A stretch of 64,000 bases of DNA from Lamellibrachia satsuma (GCA_033239005.1 BSQZ01000035.1:124001-188000); one strand, 5' to 3'; counted from the first letter of the stretch, positions 23,960 to 41,604 are shown. The notes: a model not told the origin generated them from the letters alone. Numbers and translations: made by a program.

Positions 23960-24300
23960 CTAAGTTGTTAACTTTTATTATATTTTTATCTTCGTTCATT
24001 TAAATCCCTTGCAGAGTTTAGACAAACATTGCACACCCAGTTGTTTAGGAATGCATCATATGGTCTAGTAATGTTCTTCAGTATGTTATGTATGTGATGT
24101 AATGTTGATACACCTAAATTGTAACCTTTAATTTTAATATATATATATTTTTCATTTATGTTCATTTAAAGCTAACGCAATGTTTGGATAAACATCGCAT
24201 TACCCATAATTATTAGAACACATAATTTGGTTTAATTGTTTAGAATGTGGTCAATTTGTGATGTCTACGTTTTAAATTTGTTCAACTTTAAGATGTTACG
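23960..24300 (+). repeat. Diverged tandem duplication of about 170 bp
   Basis: Two consecutive units each carry TTTTATTATAT/TTAATATAT, TCATTTAAA, a 'GCA...TTTGGATAAACATCGCA'-like block and 'TTGTGATGT'. They fill the place where the endonuclease would be between the ORF1 and RT fragments. Confidence 0.55.
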
Positions 24301-24324
24301 TTTTTTAGCCTTAGAACAGAATAA

Positions 24325-25510
24325 CAACCGAATTGGATAATAATGAGGTACCGTTCAGTATATTCCTTGATCTCTCAAAAGCATTTGATACTTTATACAC
24401 ATTTAACACATTACTATGTAAATTAAACCATTATGGTATTGAAGGGGTACCTCTTAAACTATATGAAAGCTATTTATCAAACAGAACACAATAAGTAGAA
24501 TTTGCTGATGTAAAATCAGAAACCTTATCAGTAGCAACTCCATTATTGGACCAATTCTCTTTATTATTTATATAAATGATTTTTCCCAAGCCAGCCAAAT
24601 TGTCAACTTCATATCCTATGCAGATGATACGTTAAGTACAATGAGTAATATCACAAATGCACATAATGATGACGCTGATATCCTGATGAATGAAGAACTC
24701 TAAAAAATTAATGAATGACTAGAAATAAATAAACTTTCCTTTACGTTACCAAATCCAAATTCATGGGGTTCCACATGCCAAAAAAAATTCAAAACACCTG
24801 TTCGTAAAATAAATAATATAGTAATAACAAAGGTTGATAATTTTAATTTATTGGGATTAACTTTGGATACCCAACTAAATTGGAAAAAACACTCCGAAAA
24901 TATATCAAACAAATGTTCTAGAATAATCGGTACACTAAATAGGCTTAAACTAGTACTGCCTATGAGAATTAAAATGATGCTATGTAACATGTTATTAGTA
25001 CCACATATAAACTATTGTTGAAAAACTTGGGGGTTCCAATGTCAAAGAATTAATCAACTTCAGAAAAGGGCTATACGAATAATAACGTTGAGTAATTTCA
25101 ATTCACATACTGACCCGCTATTTAAAAAATTTAACTTACTAAAAGTGAATGATATGCTAGCCCTTCAAAAATGAAAATGTTATTCTAAATTTATACATAA
25201 TAAATTACCTACAACATTGGCAGATAGCAACAAACTCCAAAATACATGGTCATAATACACGCAACCAAAATAAAATTCACATTTATGGTACAACGCATAC
25301 AGGACTGGGAATAGAGGTCATACGCACATTTTTTTTACCCAAAGAACAAATAAAAATATAAGAAAAATGCTTTCCCTCTGAGGCAAAATCCACAAATTCA
25401 TCTAAAAACCGCCTGGACAAATTCTTATCCGACCAGGCACTTTTAGATAACATTGGGGCATCATTAATAACTGGAACCGGAACTCTTAAATTATTGATGA
25501 AGTTATGATC
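24325..25510 (+). mobile_element. Decayed LINE RT
   Basis: Reads in order FSIFLDLSKAFDTLYTFNTL, NHYGIEGVPLKLYESYLSNR, ILFIIYINDFSQ, FISYADDTLS with intact YADD, FNLLGLTLDTQLNWKKH, RIIGTLNRLKLVLP, and RAIRIITLSNFNSHTDPLF. In-frame stops (after NRTQ, NEEL, HINYC and others) and missing bases show it is dead. The domain order matches the LINE at 20,870-23,015, but sequence divergence is high, so it is a different member of that group. Confidence 0.8.
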
Positions 25511-26646
25511 GATGAGAAATCACAATCACATCATGCGATCAGAACCATCTTAAGGTGTGCTAAGGTAAGGCATCCATCAAGCGATAATGTGTGGTATTTG
25601 AACAAATCTAATCTGAACCCCATTGTCCATTCTTGCATAAGCAAATTTTTTTATACTACGCACTACTTACAAGCAAGTTGTATAGAGTAATATTAGGATT
25701 ACATTAATAGTGTAAGCTGGGGCAACACAGGTGATGAGCTATTCACATTAAAATTAGAGCTTCCTAATATTAAAAATCATCCTTACCAAAGGGGGACTAT
25801 GTACAATAGCTATGGGAAACTGAGACAAAAGAACTAAATGCATTAAATAACCTAATACGATTATAGTAGCAGCATGTATCGGTTATGAGCGATATATGAA
25901 TATTCAAATAAAGTTAGTTTAATACTACAAACGCCAGGAACGGGCTTCTTGCCCCGTGGGTTTGCTTCTTAACCCCCCATGGGAACTTTTACTAAAATGG
26001 CTACAACCTTTTTCAGAGGCTATGTACGTCAATAATTTCAATACACAAAATGTACCTAAGATAATGAACTACATCATTCATAGCACATAGATAATATTTA
26101 CCGAAAGGATTCTTTTCTGCTTATGATTTCACCTTAGCGGGCTCTTTGCCACCCTACTCTAACTTGACAACAGTATCGTCATAAATACTAATTTTCCTTG
26201 CATTATTGACCGAATTCGACGTAATACGTAATTCGACGTAATACGCGTACAATACGTTTGAAAAAAATGTGGGCCATTGAAAAATGTCAAGGATTCTGTT
26301 CTTATAAGCGTACACCAGCATTTGTTTATCCATTTCTCTAGGCAATAAGGTAATTATTTGGCACTAGTGGTGTTATTTGGTGACCAACTGAAAAGTGTTA
26401 CCAAATGTTTAACACTAGATGGTGACACTTTTCAGTTGTCAAATTACAATAATTATGGCTCTTGCTGATTAGAACAGGGGGTGTACGCTAATTAGGACAT
26501 GTACGTTTAATAAGTTGAATGCGTTACCTGTAAAGCTGACACCAATATTGTACAACATTTACCGCTCCTAATAATGTATATCCACTGTTTTATGTTACAT
26601 GAAGTAAAATGGTGGTACGATCGATTGAGTTGGAGTAACTGTTAGA
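25511..26646. other. LINE-RING gene interval and RING 3' flank
   Basis: 25,511-25,940 shows nothing recognisable. From about 26,010 the DNA matches the reverse complement of 12,443-13,045 (see that entry), marking the end of the inverted duplication. Confidence 0.6.
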
Positions 26647-31556
<4,910 letters not shown>

Positions 31557-31799
31557 CTGCAATCACAAGATTAACATGAAGAAGTACTGCAGTGATCCGT
31601 ATTAATTAGCTTAGCAAATATATATTGTTAAGCAGCTTTCGGCAAACTCTGGCCCGTGGATAAAATTTGGCCCGCGGACGGTTTTCAGCTGACCCCAAGA
31701 ATTGGAAAGTTTGAGTAACAAATTGGGAATGTAGTTACAGTTTTATATGCTGAACAAAAAAGATATTAATGTGAGGTGTTTTGCTGTTGGTCCTAGTAG

Positions 31800-32090
31800 T
31801 CCTTATACAATATACCATTGTATTTCATGGTAAACTACTATGTATTTTTGAAACAGGTAAACCATGGTGAAATACCATGATACACTATGCAAACCATGGT
31901 GGTATTCCTTGGTGTTTTGAAACATGGAAACCACGTTAAAATACTATGATATACCATGGAAACCGTGGAATGCCATGGTGTGGTAAAATACCATGGTTTT
32001 TTAAACAAGTAAACCATGATATACCATGCAATTAGCATATACAATATATTAAAAAGCATGGTCTATCATAGTTTACCATGTAATGCCATG
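31800..32090. repeat. CATGG palindrome array, left part
   Basis: Many copies of ACCATGGTATACCATGG-like palindromes spaced 10-25 bases. Further copies at 33,724-33,750, 41,110-41,330 and 41,515-41,595. Confidence 0.85.
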
Positions 32091-33723
32091 TCATAGTAGT
32101 AGGCAGAGCGTAGTCTCGAAGAGACGATGCTGATGCGCCCCGTTGTCAACTTGTCGAATTTTGGCAGCGTCCGCTGTAACTGTGAAGGCCGATTCTTGAT
32201 TGGCAGTCCTTGACGCAGCCAAAGCAGACGAAACAGGATGACAGTGGTGGTAGTGCTGCTTTTTGTTTTCGCCGCATCCTCTCAGCCTTTAGGGCTGATG
32301 TCACAGGCCTTCAAGTCACGCTTGCAGGTGTCCTTGAATCTGAGGGCTCGGTGTCCCACTGGCCTCGTGCCACTGGTGAGTTGTACATAGAGGATGTCTT
32401 TCGGCAAGCGGCCGTCCTCCATGCGCCAGCGCAGGCATCTCTGGCTCAGCAGTGAATACATGCTGCGGATCCTGGCACGGTCCAGCATGTCGCTGTAGGG
32501 GATACGGTCCTGCCAGGTGATGCCGAGGGTACGCTTGAGGCACCGCATGTGGAAGGTGTTGAGGCGGCGCTCCTGGCACATGTCTGTTGTCCACGATTCG
32601 TTGCCATAGAGGAGGGTGCCCAACACACAGGCCTGGTAGACTCTCATCTTGGTGTTCTCAGTGAGAATCTTATTTTCCCATACTCTTTTGGTCAGCTTGG
32701 CCATAGCGACTGCGGCTTTTCCGATGCGCCTGTTTATCTCAGTGTCCAGCGAAAGGTTTTTGGAGATGTTTGACCCGATGTAGGTGAAGTATTCTACTAC
32801 CTCCAGGGTGTAGTCATTGATCTTGACGGGGGGTGACTTGGCTGGCATCCCGCGCAATGACGTTCGAATTCTTCAGGCTGATTGTGAGTCCAAACTCTCT
32901 GCAGGCGTGTACAAAGCGATTGACCAGCCTCGGGAGGGCCTCTCCTGAGCGGGCAGTGACTGCTGCATCATTCGCAAACAGCATCTCCCTGGCGTATACC
33001 TCTGTCACCTTTGTTTTGGCACGCAGACGTTCCAGGTTGAACAGCTTCCCATCAGATTTGATGTGCAAGTAGATACCGTCTGAGGAAGAGTCGATGGCAT
33101 ATGACAGAAGGAGGGAGACGAAGATCCCAAACAATGTTGGAGCAAGGACACAGCCTTGCTTGACACCGCTGCAGACAGGGAAGGGCTCCGATATCGAACC
33201 ATCGTAGACAACTGTACCCTTCATGTTCTCAAGGAAGGAGACCACCTTACTGCGTAGCTTGGGAGGGCAACCGATGTTCTCAAGTAGGCGGAAGAGTCCC
33301 TTCCTGCTGACAAGATCGAAGGCTTTGGTTAAGTCAATTAACGCCACGTAGAGGGGCATTCCCTGTTCTCTGCACTTTTCCTGGAGCTGGCGTACTGAGA
33401 ACATCATAACTATGGTGGATCTTCCTGCTCTGAACTCACACTGGGATTCTGGGTAGACACGTGAAGCAAGTTTCTGAGGTCTGATTAGCAGGACCCGAGC
33501 GAAGGCCTTCCCCACAATGCTCAATAATGATATGCCCCAATAGTTGTTGCAGTCACTGCGGGTCGCCTTTGTTTTTGTACGAGGTGACTATTGCAGCATC
33601 CAGCATTTCTTGAGGGACTGCTCCTTCATTCCAGCAGAGACAGAGCAGTTGATGTAGGTGCTGTAGTAAGGCAAGCTTGGCACACTTGATCATCTCTGGC
33701 GGTATGCTGTCACACCCTGGTAC
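32091..33723 (-). mobile_element. 5'-truncated LINE (RT to C-terminus) inserted in the CATGG array
   Basis: The minus strand reads GCDSIPPEMIKCAK, SIVGKAFARVLLIR, PESQCEFRAGRSTIVMMFSV, YVALIDLTKAFDLVSRKGLF, CSGVKQGCVLAPTLFGIFVS, LFANDAAVTA, then EVVEYFTYIGSNISKNLSLD, and RVYQACVLGTLLYGNESWTT to the usual tail. Frames are long (236 and 191 codons), so it is fairly young, but a frameshift separates them. The catalytic motif is F-A-N-D instead of (Y/F)-A-D-D. Flanks ACCATGTAATGCCATG (32,075-32,090) and ACCATGTAATACCATG (33,724-33,739) look like a target-site duplication, though array periodicity could mimic one. Clade not assigned. Confidence 0.88.
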
Positions 33724-33770
33724 ACCATGTAATACCATGGTATATCCTGGAGCAACGTGACCCCCGGTTT

Positions 33771-34192
33771 AATGCGGCGTATACAAAATAAAACCTTTTA
33801 AAATCATCGGAACGTAACAACATATATCTGATACCCACATCATAAGCTCAGCAACACGGATTTAACTTTAATATGCATTTTTATTTAGTATTTCTATATA
33901 ACGGTGCAGATCAAGAACTTTATTGGTGACATAAAAACGGTTTAGGAGCAAATTATATTATTCAGTTCAAGCACTAAGCTATAATGCGGCGTATACAAAA
34001 TAAAACCTTTTAAAATCATCGGAACGTAACAACATATATCTGATACCCACATCATAAGCTCAGCAACACGGATTTAACTTTAATATGCATTTTTATTTAG
34101 TATTTCTATATAACGGTGCAGATCAAGAACTTTATTGGTGACATAAAAACGGTTTAGGAGCAAATTATATTATTCAGTTCAAGCACTAAGCT
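33771..34192. repeat. Two-copy tandem duplication, period 212 bp
   Basis: AATGCGGCGTATACAAAATA begins at 33,771 and again at 33,983. The copies look virtually identical to their shared end CAAGCACTAAGCT, indicating a very recent event or an assembly artefact. Confidence 0.95.
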
Positions 34193-34269
34193 CTAAACGG
34201 TCAAGCTAGGTATCGTATAACGGCAATATGGCATGTCACAGTTGTCTGACAACATCAACTAACATGATA

Positions 34270-34455
34270 CATTGTAATTGACAGCAGGCATGGGGAAATT
34301 AATTTGAAAAGTTAATTAATTAAATTACAATTAACTCATAAATTATAAATACAAATTAAATTAAATTAACCTCACACGTTTCTCAGGTCTACTAAATTAA
34401 TTTAATCTTCCAAATTCTTAAATTAATTTTAATTCAATTAACAGCTGCTTAATCA
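34270..34455. repeat. AT-rich element with GCAGGCATGGG end
   Basis: GCAGGCATGGGGAAATTAAT is followed by dense TTAAT/AATTAA. The reverse-oriented partner is 63,265-63,365. This could be a hAT-type MITE, but I see no clear 8-bp target duplication. Confidence 0.45.
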
Positions 34456-34789
34456 AAAGTTCAGTCCATCGCAAATCTGGTTCCTTTATGTCCAAATGTG
34501 TAGTGTGTGACTAGTTTAAGTAATATCCGCAGTGGGGTTAATGAAAAGGTGCGTACTTGTGTTGAAATCGTCGAAAGCATATACTTTGGGCGTTAGATCG
34601 GGTAACATGCCATACTCGATAGCTGGGCCGATATTTAGCCTTCAACCCGTCAACTTGTCAGTCGTGTTTTTCACGAGATCGTGAACAGTGCGCCAATATA
34701 AACAGAAGAACACGTGTGACTGTGCGTGATCCATTCATGTCTACTCCAAGCAGTATTTGTACTGAACGAAGATACGTATTATTAAACTG

Positions 34790-35480
34790 TTTCACACGGA
34801 ATTACCCATGTATACACTATTTTTATGCATCGATGGAACTTACATGCTTTTGATTTAAGTTGGCACTGTAAAAAGATCCCAAATTGAAGTTATATTACCT
34901 TTCTCTACATCTACACTCAAGAAGGATAGCAGAACTAGAGGACATTAGGTAAAATTAGTAAAGGATCAATGTAGATTGGACATCAGGAAGCACTCGTTCT
35001 CACAGAGGACAATAAATGAATGGAACAAATTGTCTACAGATTGTGTAACTGCTAGCAGCGTGAATATGTTTAAAAACAAGGTTGACACATATCTCAGGAG
35101 GGTGGGTTATAAGTAGGTGAACATTGTTGGACTCTCGATAAGCCAATGGCTTCCTTGTCCACTTGCCATCTGGGCCTTTGGCTTGGATGACAAATCTTGT
35201 TAAATCTTGTTAAATCTCCCCATTAACGGTTATATGTACACACGAACAAACTAGCATAGATCAGATGCCATAAGTCTAATGACTCCATAGGTCCACTTGG
35301 CTGCAAGTTGCCAGCCCCAAATCTTGACCTTAAACAGAGATTTGCAGAAGCCATGATTACCATCAACTTCAATCACAGCATAAATGACAACATGATGCAT
35401 AGAAATTAATGTAGTTGCCCGGTTTTGTTAATTTTGTGGTTGAATATAGGAGGAAACTCCAAACCTGCACATCTTCAGTA
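34790..35480 (+). repeat. Left arm of a long inverted repeat (split by a LINE fragment)
   Basis: Matches the reverse complement of 39,830-40,160 (e.g. CCATGATTACCATCAACTT here, opposite strand of 39,960-39,985). A LINE tail at 34,917-35,207 interrupts 'CTCTACATCT|CCCCATTAA', which is continuous in the right arm. Confidence 0.75.
34917..35207 (+). mobile_element. LINE 3' fragment
   Basis: Reads CRLDIRKHSFSQRTINEWNK, then SSVNMFKNKVDTYLRR to a stop, the terminal residues of a LINE RT ORF. Ends with repeated CTTGTTAAAT. The same family as 53,745-53,890 and 17,825-17,945. Confidence 0.75.
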
Positions 35481-38400
35481 ACAACTTTACTTTCAGAAAA
35501 AAACAATACATTTTTTAAATAGTATCTACAACTTTTTAAAATGTCATGTCATGTAGATATTGTTTCAGCAAATCTCTTTCCAACAAAGTTATAAAACACA
35601 TTTCTGTTACAAGTTTTGTGATTTTAGAACTGTTTTATATGTGTGTGTAACTGTTCTACAAACGCATGATTTAATTGTTAAAGGTGCATCCTAGCCAGGT
35701 GCCTTTCTGAGCATCTTATTTATTACCAGTAAACATGGCTTAGACTGTTTTTGTTTATTATTAGTGTTGAATGGTGCTGATTTTAGGCATATTTAAATTA
35801 TGCCAAATATATGTTACGACGATGAAGATGCCTTTCAACTGACACAGGTCTGCTAGTAGTGTGCATTCACCAGAAATGTGGCTGTTGTGCATTGTATTCA
35901 CAGTTTAGGAAGTGCATTTTGTGTTCATGCACAAAGCAAAAAGGATGTTTATGTGGTAATGTCTCGCATTAAGTTGAGAAAGATGACATTTTAAATGTTT
36001 TGATCTTAATAGATGCTACCCCACCCTCCATGTATGAGAGGGGGCAGTCAGCGACATGGTAGGGATAGAGGTGGTCAGGTGAGCCAGGTGATATATATAT
36101 AGCTAGAATGTGCAACCTGCGGAACGCCTGCATGTTATTTTAATGTCATGCAATATTTAAACACATAATCTATTACAAATATTTATTGTGCACACTTCAA
36201 TTTGGTTTCACACACAAATATGACATTGTAATAATAACATCTCCGAGAATGGAAAACTAGGTTGACTTATTTCATGGAGGTAGCATCAACAAAAATGCAT
36301 GTTGTGGTAGAGGAAAGTTTGTTCAAAATATTTCTTTCCCAAAGAAATTCACTCAGAGATGAGTTTAACACTAAGATAAAAGCACTGTCAACACTCAACA
36401 TTTGAATTTGACAGTTAATTCATATACACCTGAAGTGAATAATATAACAAACAACTATGTATTTGTTTGGACAACCTGTACAATACTAATAGAAAAACTT
36501 ATTCAGTGTTATTTGGTGCTATGGTAGAACAATTACTATTTTTCTCTGCTCAACACTGCCCCTTATATGTGCATTCTGTAAATACAGACGAAATCGTGAG
36601 AATATGCCTAAAGATGTATTATTGGAGACATGTTATATTTTTGAAAAGTAATTCGCCTGTGAGAATGTAAGCTTCAAAATAATTGTAGTAAAGCAAGATA
36701 TAATTTTATTAAATACCTCTATCCACTGTGTTATACAGGAAACAGTACAACTCGATGAAGTCGCCATCAGACATTTTACAAGAAAATCCGAGTATTGTGT
36801 TTAAAAAGAAGGAATTGTTGGAGAGTCAAAGGCAGGGCCAAACCCAGAGCCTTCCTCATTAGCCACACAAAGACAGCCCCAGACCATACCAACTGTAGAC
36901 GGTGCAGGCAGATGCTAACAGACACAGTGACCCACTATACAATTACAATGCATCATACATAATACACTATATCACAATGAGTATTCGCTATGACTATGCA
37001 TACATTGGTTAAATTCAGGAGAAAATGCATGTTTTTTTAAAGGGCTAGCATCACAACAACGACAACATATACAATGGACATTACAACAGTCATTGAAACT
37101 TGAAGCAGCACCTTAAAATGTCAAACATGAGTTGAGGTGGATATGCTCTGTATAGATTTGCAGAAATGCAATCAATCTGTAATATTGACTAAAACTGGTT
37201 GTTTTCGGAAAACAGGTTTGTCGTTATAGAAATTTGAAATGTGACACGCTGCCTATAGACAGTTTGTTCTGTGGTGTCAAGATAGGCTGGGCGTAAACAT
37301 TGGGAGGGTTATACCCAGATGCTTTGTCTTGCAGATTCCGGACTGGTTCCCAGGTACCAGGTGTTCCAGGTAAAGTCAGTTGACTGGCTTCACTGACACA
37401 GGCTTCTTCATGCATATTGCATACCAACTAGTTGACTTCTTACTGTACATTCTATCGTACCTACAAAGCAGACCAACTGAAACTTGTATCACGGCTCTGG
37501 CACGATTAATGGTTTTACAGACACATGTGAGGACACACTCTTTCAACAGTCAGTACTACGTAGGGTTTTACTCCTGATCAAACTTAACTGGCATTATGTG
37601 ATGTCGATGCAAACTGACTAGGTTTTGCTAGTTTAAATTGTAAAATTATTATTTATTTTTATTTATTATTTATTTATGTATTATTATATTATTTATTTAT
37701 TATTATTTATTTTTCACCTGAATTGACAATGTTTACTTCACCAGTTACACACTCGCACACAGACACACACATACACACACACAAATATACATGTTATATA
37801 TATACAAATATGTAAACATATACACAAATATGTATACACTCATGCTATTGAGATTGAGTGCGCATGTACTACCCAGTAAACACTGTAGAGATATAAACGT
37901 ATCTTTCCTTCTTTTTAAACTAGCCACACCACACCTGCTCCTCATTCACGAAGCGGAGCGTTAATGATGCATAAGCATTTATTGCATAATACCTATTCAC
38001 AGAGCATTTATAAATATACATATTCATTTAAAATCTCGAACATTATAACGGAACATTGCATACAGTGGTAAACAGCCAAAATTTCAATTAAAAATGCATT
38101 CAAATTCAAATGATTCAGAGCTACACCCAGGAAGAGATACAACACCTGACATAATGCTGTGGTCGCTGATGCTCGAAAGAGCTGAGGCTACCAATTGGGG
38201 CATTTGTGATGGCTGCATTGGTGTCGAGCTGATAGAATGCTTTGTTTGAAACTGTCAAATAAAAACAGGTCCTCGAATGTGGAATGACTGGCCCAAATAT
38301 TAGTCACATGAATTCTCAGAGGCTGCTGAAATAACAAAAATGTGCAATCCAACCTTGCGAGCAGCCCTGTTTGAGACCCTCAAATATATTCTTACATTCA

Positions 38401-39215
38401 TTAGAGCCTCTCATCTTTATTCTCCAATATGTCCACCCCACTGGTTGTATAATCCTTGAATATCACAACTGTGTGCTTATTATTAATTATTGAGGAACAT
38501 CATTCTGAAATAAGAAAAAAATAATGTGGGACATTTTCAAATCAATTCCACAATTTGAATTGAAAGATTTCGAGCAAAGGGAATTTGAAATGGAATTGAA
38601 CGAAAAGGAATTGATACACATTTTCTTGATCTGGCTGAACCCCACCTCCCAGTCAGTCCATAAACAGCAGACATGTCTTATCAGCTCACATAAACAATGA
38701 AACAATAACAGGCTTTAGCAGCTAGGCCCAGTTAGTAGGGTTGACTTGCTGAGGCAAAAAACCAAGATCAAAAGACAGACATGTGTGCACAATAGAAGCT
38801 GTTAATAATTGCAGTTAAGCAGCTGGATATGTGCTAGACTTCCAGTGTAAATAAGGCAGTGCAAATAAGATTGAGTTTTAGAAATATGAAAATCAGTCCT
38901 GGAAGTCCATTTTTTCACCTTAGTTTTACAAATGATTAAAGGACTTGAACAGTTTGGTGTAAAAGTGGAGTTTATGTATTTCCCTTTGAACTGACGATTG
39001 TGAGAGAGTATTGAATGCTTTCATTTGTGCTCAACAATGCAACTCATCATTTCACTACCATTTGAATAACTGCAATACTGAAAGTCTATTTGTCTATTAC
39101 TGACAGGCTTTCTGTGAATGTGCTCATTTTGAATGCTTCAAATTGATTGTACATAATAATTTAAAGAGAAAACTGTTTTTCCCAGGAGGGCGTTTTTTCC
39201 GGGTTGTTTTTCAGT
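35481..39215. other. Long stretch without a recognised gene
   Basis: AT-rich with short broken frames only. Contains a (TTATT)n patch (37,645-37,720), an ACAC patch (37,755-37,785) and GGTGGTCAGGTGAGCCAGGTG near 36,070. It lies between the arms of the 34.8/40.1-kb inverted repeat and might be the interior of a decayed DNA element, but no transposase was seen. Confidence 0.5.
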
Positions 39216-39219
39216 GTCA

Positions 39220-39220
<1 letters not shown>

Positions 39221-39286
<66 letters not shown>
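39221..39286. repeat. (AT)n microsatellite
   Basis: About 66 bases of pure AT. Confidence 0.95.
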
Positions 39287-39293
<7 letters not shown>

Positions 39294-39829
39294 GCAAGAC
39301 TACAGGACAGGTGTACACATAACGTAATTTCAATACAAGTTATAGGACTAAACATATGTGAGTGAGGCATACTTATGCTAGGCAGTGTTTGAGTAATTAG
39401 AATTGACGAACCTGTCAAGCAGAATCTTTGCGAATGCCATATCATTCTTGGCTGCAGTTTTTTCTGGTTTCGCTCCACTGGCATTGTTCCATAGCCTAGG
39501 ATAGGCATAGTGCAAAAGACTTTCCCAAATACACCTTTGTTTTCGCCAACTGTTTCTGTCTGGCTAGTTTCGCTCTTTTTTAGCTGACTCTGTTTTGCAT
39601 GCCAAAGGGCGTCCTCGGAGGGAATGTTCCATGACGGATCTCATAATCGTGTAATATCAGATTTTAGGCAAGAAAAATGAGGAAGGCTCCAATTGGGCAC
39701 GGACCACAGTCACTTTCCCATAGATGACCATTATGACGTTCTTTATTTATCCTACATTTTTTTATTTCACAGCACATGACAGATCCACTAAGACACCTGG
39801 TGTTTGAAATTCGTGAAATGCATGACACC

Positions 39830-40160
39830 CCTACATTTGTTGTTGGAGATATGCAGATGTGGGGTTTCCTCCTATATTCAACCACCAAATTAACAAAACC
39901 AGACAACTACATATATCATTTCTATGCACCAAGTTGTTATTTATGCTGTGATTGAAGGTGATGCTAATCATGGCTTCTGCAGATCTCTGTTCAAAGATTT
40001 TAGGGCTGGCAACGCGCAGCCAAGTGGACCTGTAGGGTCATTAGACATATGCATCTATAGTTTTTTCGTGTGTACATATAGCTATTAATGGGGAGATGTA
40101 GAGAAAGGTAATTTAACAGTTTGGTATCTTTATACAGAGCCAACTTAAGTAAAAAGCATG
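39830..40160 (-). repeat. Right arm of the long inverted repeat
   Basis: Reverse complement of 34,790-35,480 without the LINE fragment, preserving the empty site near 40,085. Confidence 0.75.
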
Positions 40161-40279
40161 CCAGTTTTTATCAATGCATAATAATAGTGTACATGAGGGT
40201 CATGAATAAGTAGCTATACCTGATCAATTTTGCAAAAAACTAAGGATTTTCATGAAAATTGTGTCTATAACACTGTATA

Positions 40280-40910
40280 ATACACAGGGGATAAACGCCC
40301 CAAAATGCACCCGTTATTTTTATCTGTTTTCAAGTGCTTCTAACTTAAGAAGTTTGCAAGCTACATATCATATTGGTACAGATTATCGATGCAAAATTCA
40401 AGAATGATAGGGCAAAGGTCAATGAATATACCAGGTGCAAAAAATGGAAAATAACGTTTTATATTTCTGAGATGGATTTCAGCAGTCTTTACTTCATTGT
40501 TGTGTTAGACTACAATGTCCAATTTTTTTTTGGCTTCCACCTATTGTCAAGTTTAAGACTGAATTATTCTGATAGTATAGCAAATAGAAGTCTACTGAAC
40601 TAATGGGTTATTAACAATATCCCTGACAATGTATGGTGGCAATTTGGACATTGTACTGTAATACAACAACGAAATAGGGACTGCTGAAACCCTTCTTGGA
40701 AATTGTTTAAATGCTATTTTCCATTTTCGTTCACCCTTTGTCCTATCATTCTTGAATTTTGCATATATAATCTGCACCAATATGTCGATATATTAAAATG
40801 TCAGCTATGTAGCTTGTAAACTTCTTAATCACCTGAAAACAGATAAAAATAACGGGTGCGTTTTGGGGCACTTACAGCCTGTTTACATCACAGGGCGCTA
40901 TATGCACAGT
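40280..40910. repeat. Foldback (hairpin) element, arms of about 300 bp
   Basis: Outer ends GCCCCAAAATGCACCCGTTA (40,297) and, reversed, TAACGGGTGCGTTTTGGGGC (40,850). Inner landmarks ATTCAAGAATGATAGG / CCTATCATTCTTGAAT and TTTCAGCAGTC / GACTGCTGAAA continue towards a small loop near 40,605. Each arm encodes a similar start (MVQIIDAKFKNDR / MVQIIYAKFKNDR), which could be a captured or ancestral coding piece. Confidence 0.85.
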
Positions 40911-41109
40911 TTGCATGTAAATGCTTAATTCATTTGCAGAAGTGCTCATATATAGTTTCATTGGTTAAACTTTAAGGACATTCTGATACATCAACTTTTG
41001 AAATTTCCTGAAAATTGGTTGATTTAACACAGAATAACTCATGTAGACACCATTTTTATGTATTACTAGAACTGGCATGCTTTTGATTTAAGTTGGCCTG
41101 TAAAAAGAG

Positions 41110-41595
41110 CCCAAAATATACCATCTTATTGTGTTTTGAAACAGGTAAACCATGGTAAAATACCATGATATACCATGGAGACCATGGTATCCCATGGTGT
41201 TTTGAAACAGGCCAACCATGGTAGGCTATGCTATGCCATTTCCATACACAGTGTAATATTATGAAAAAACATGGTCTACCACAGTTTACTATGTAATGTC
41301 GTGGTATACCAACCATGTAACCACGGAAGTATCCGAACTAACCTCAAATTGCCGAAACTTTTGGTTCGTCACTCATCTAAATTCTGTTTCGCGTCATTTG
41401 TCAAGAAATAGGTAACAACATGCTAGGGAAGCTACACAAACAGTGTCTCCTTTGTTTACTTCCTGTTTTTTCCTGGTTACGCTTTTGACGCTTCCACGTT
41501 TCTTTCTAGGTGGCGCCACATACCATGGTATTTTGTGTGGTCTGCCACAGTTTACCATGTAATGTCATGGTATGCCATGTAATTCCATGGTATAT
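41110..41595. repeat. CATGG palindrome arrays
   Basis: Two clusters (41,110-41,330 and 41,515-41,595) of ACCATGG/CCATGGTAT units, as at 31,800. The second directly abuts the 36-bp minisatellite. Confidence 0.85.
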
Positions 41596-41604
41596 TTTCA
41601 GGGT

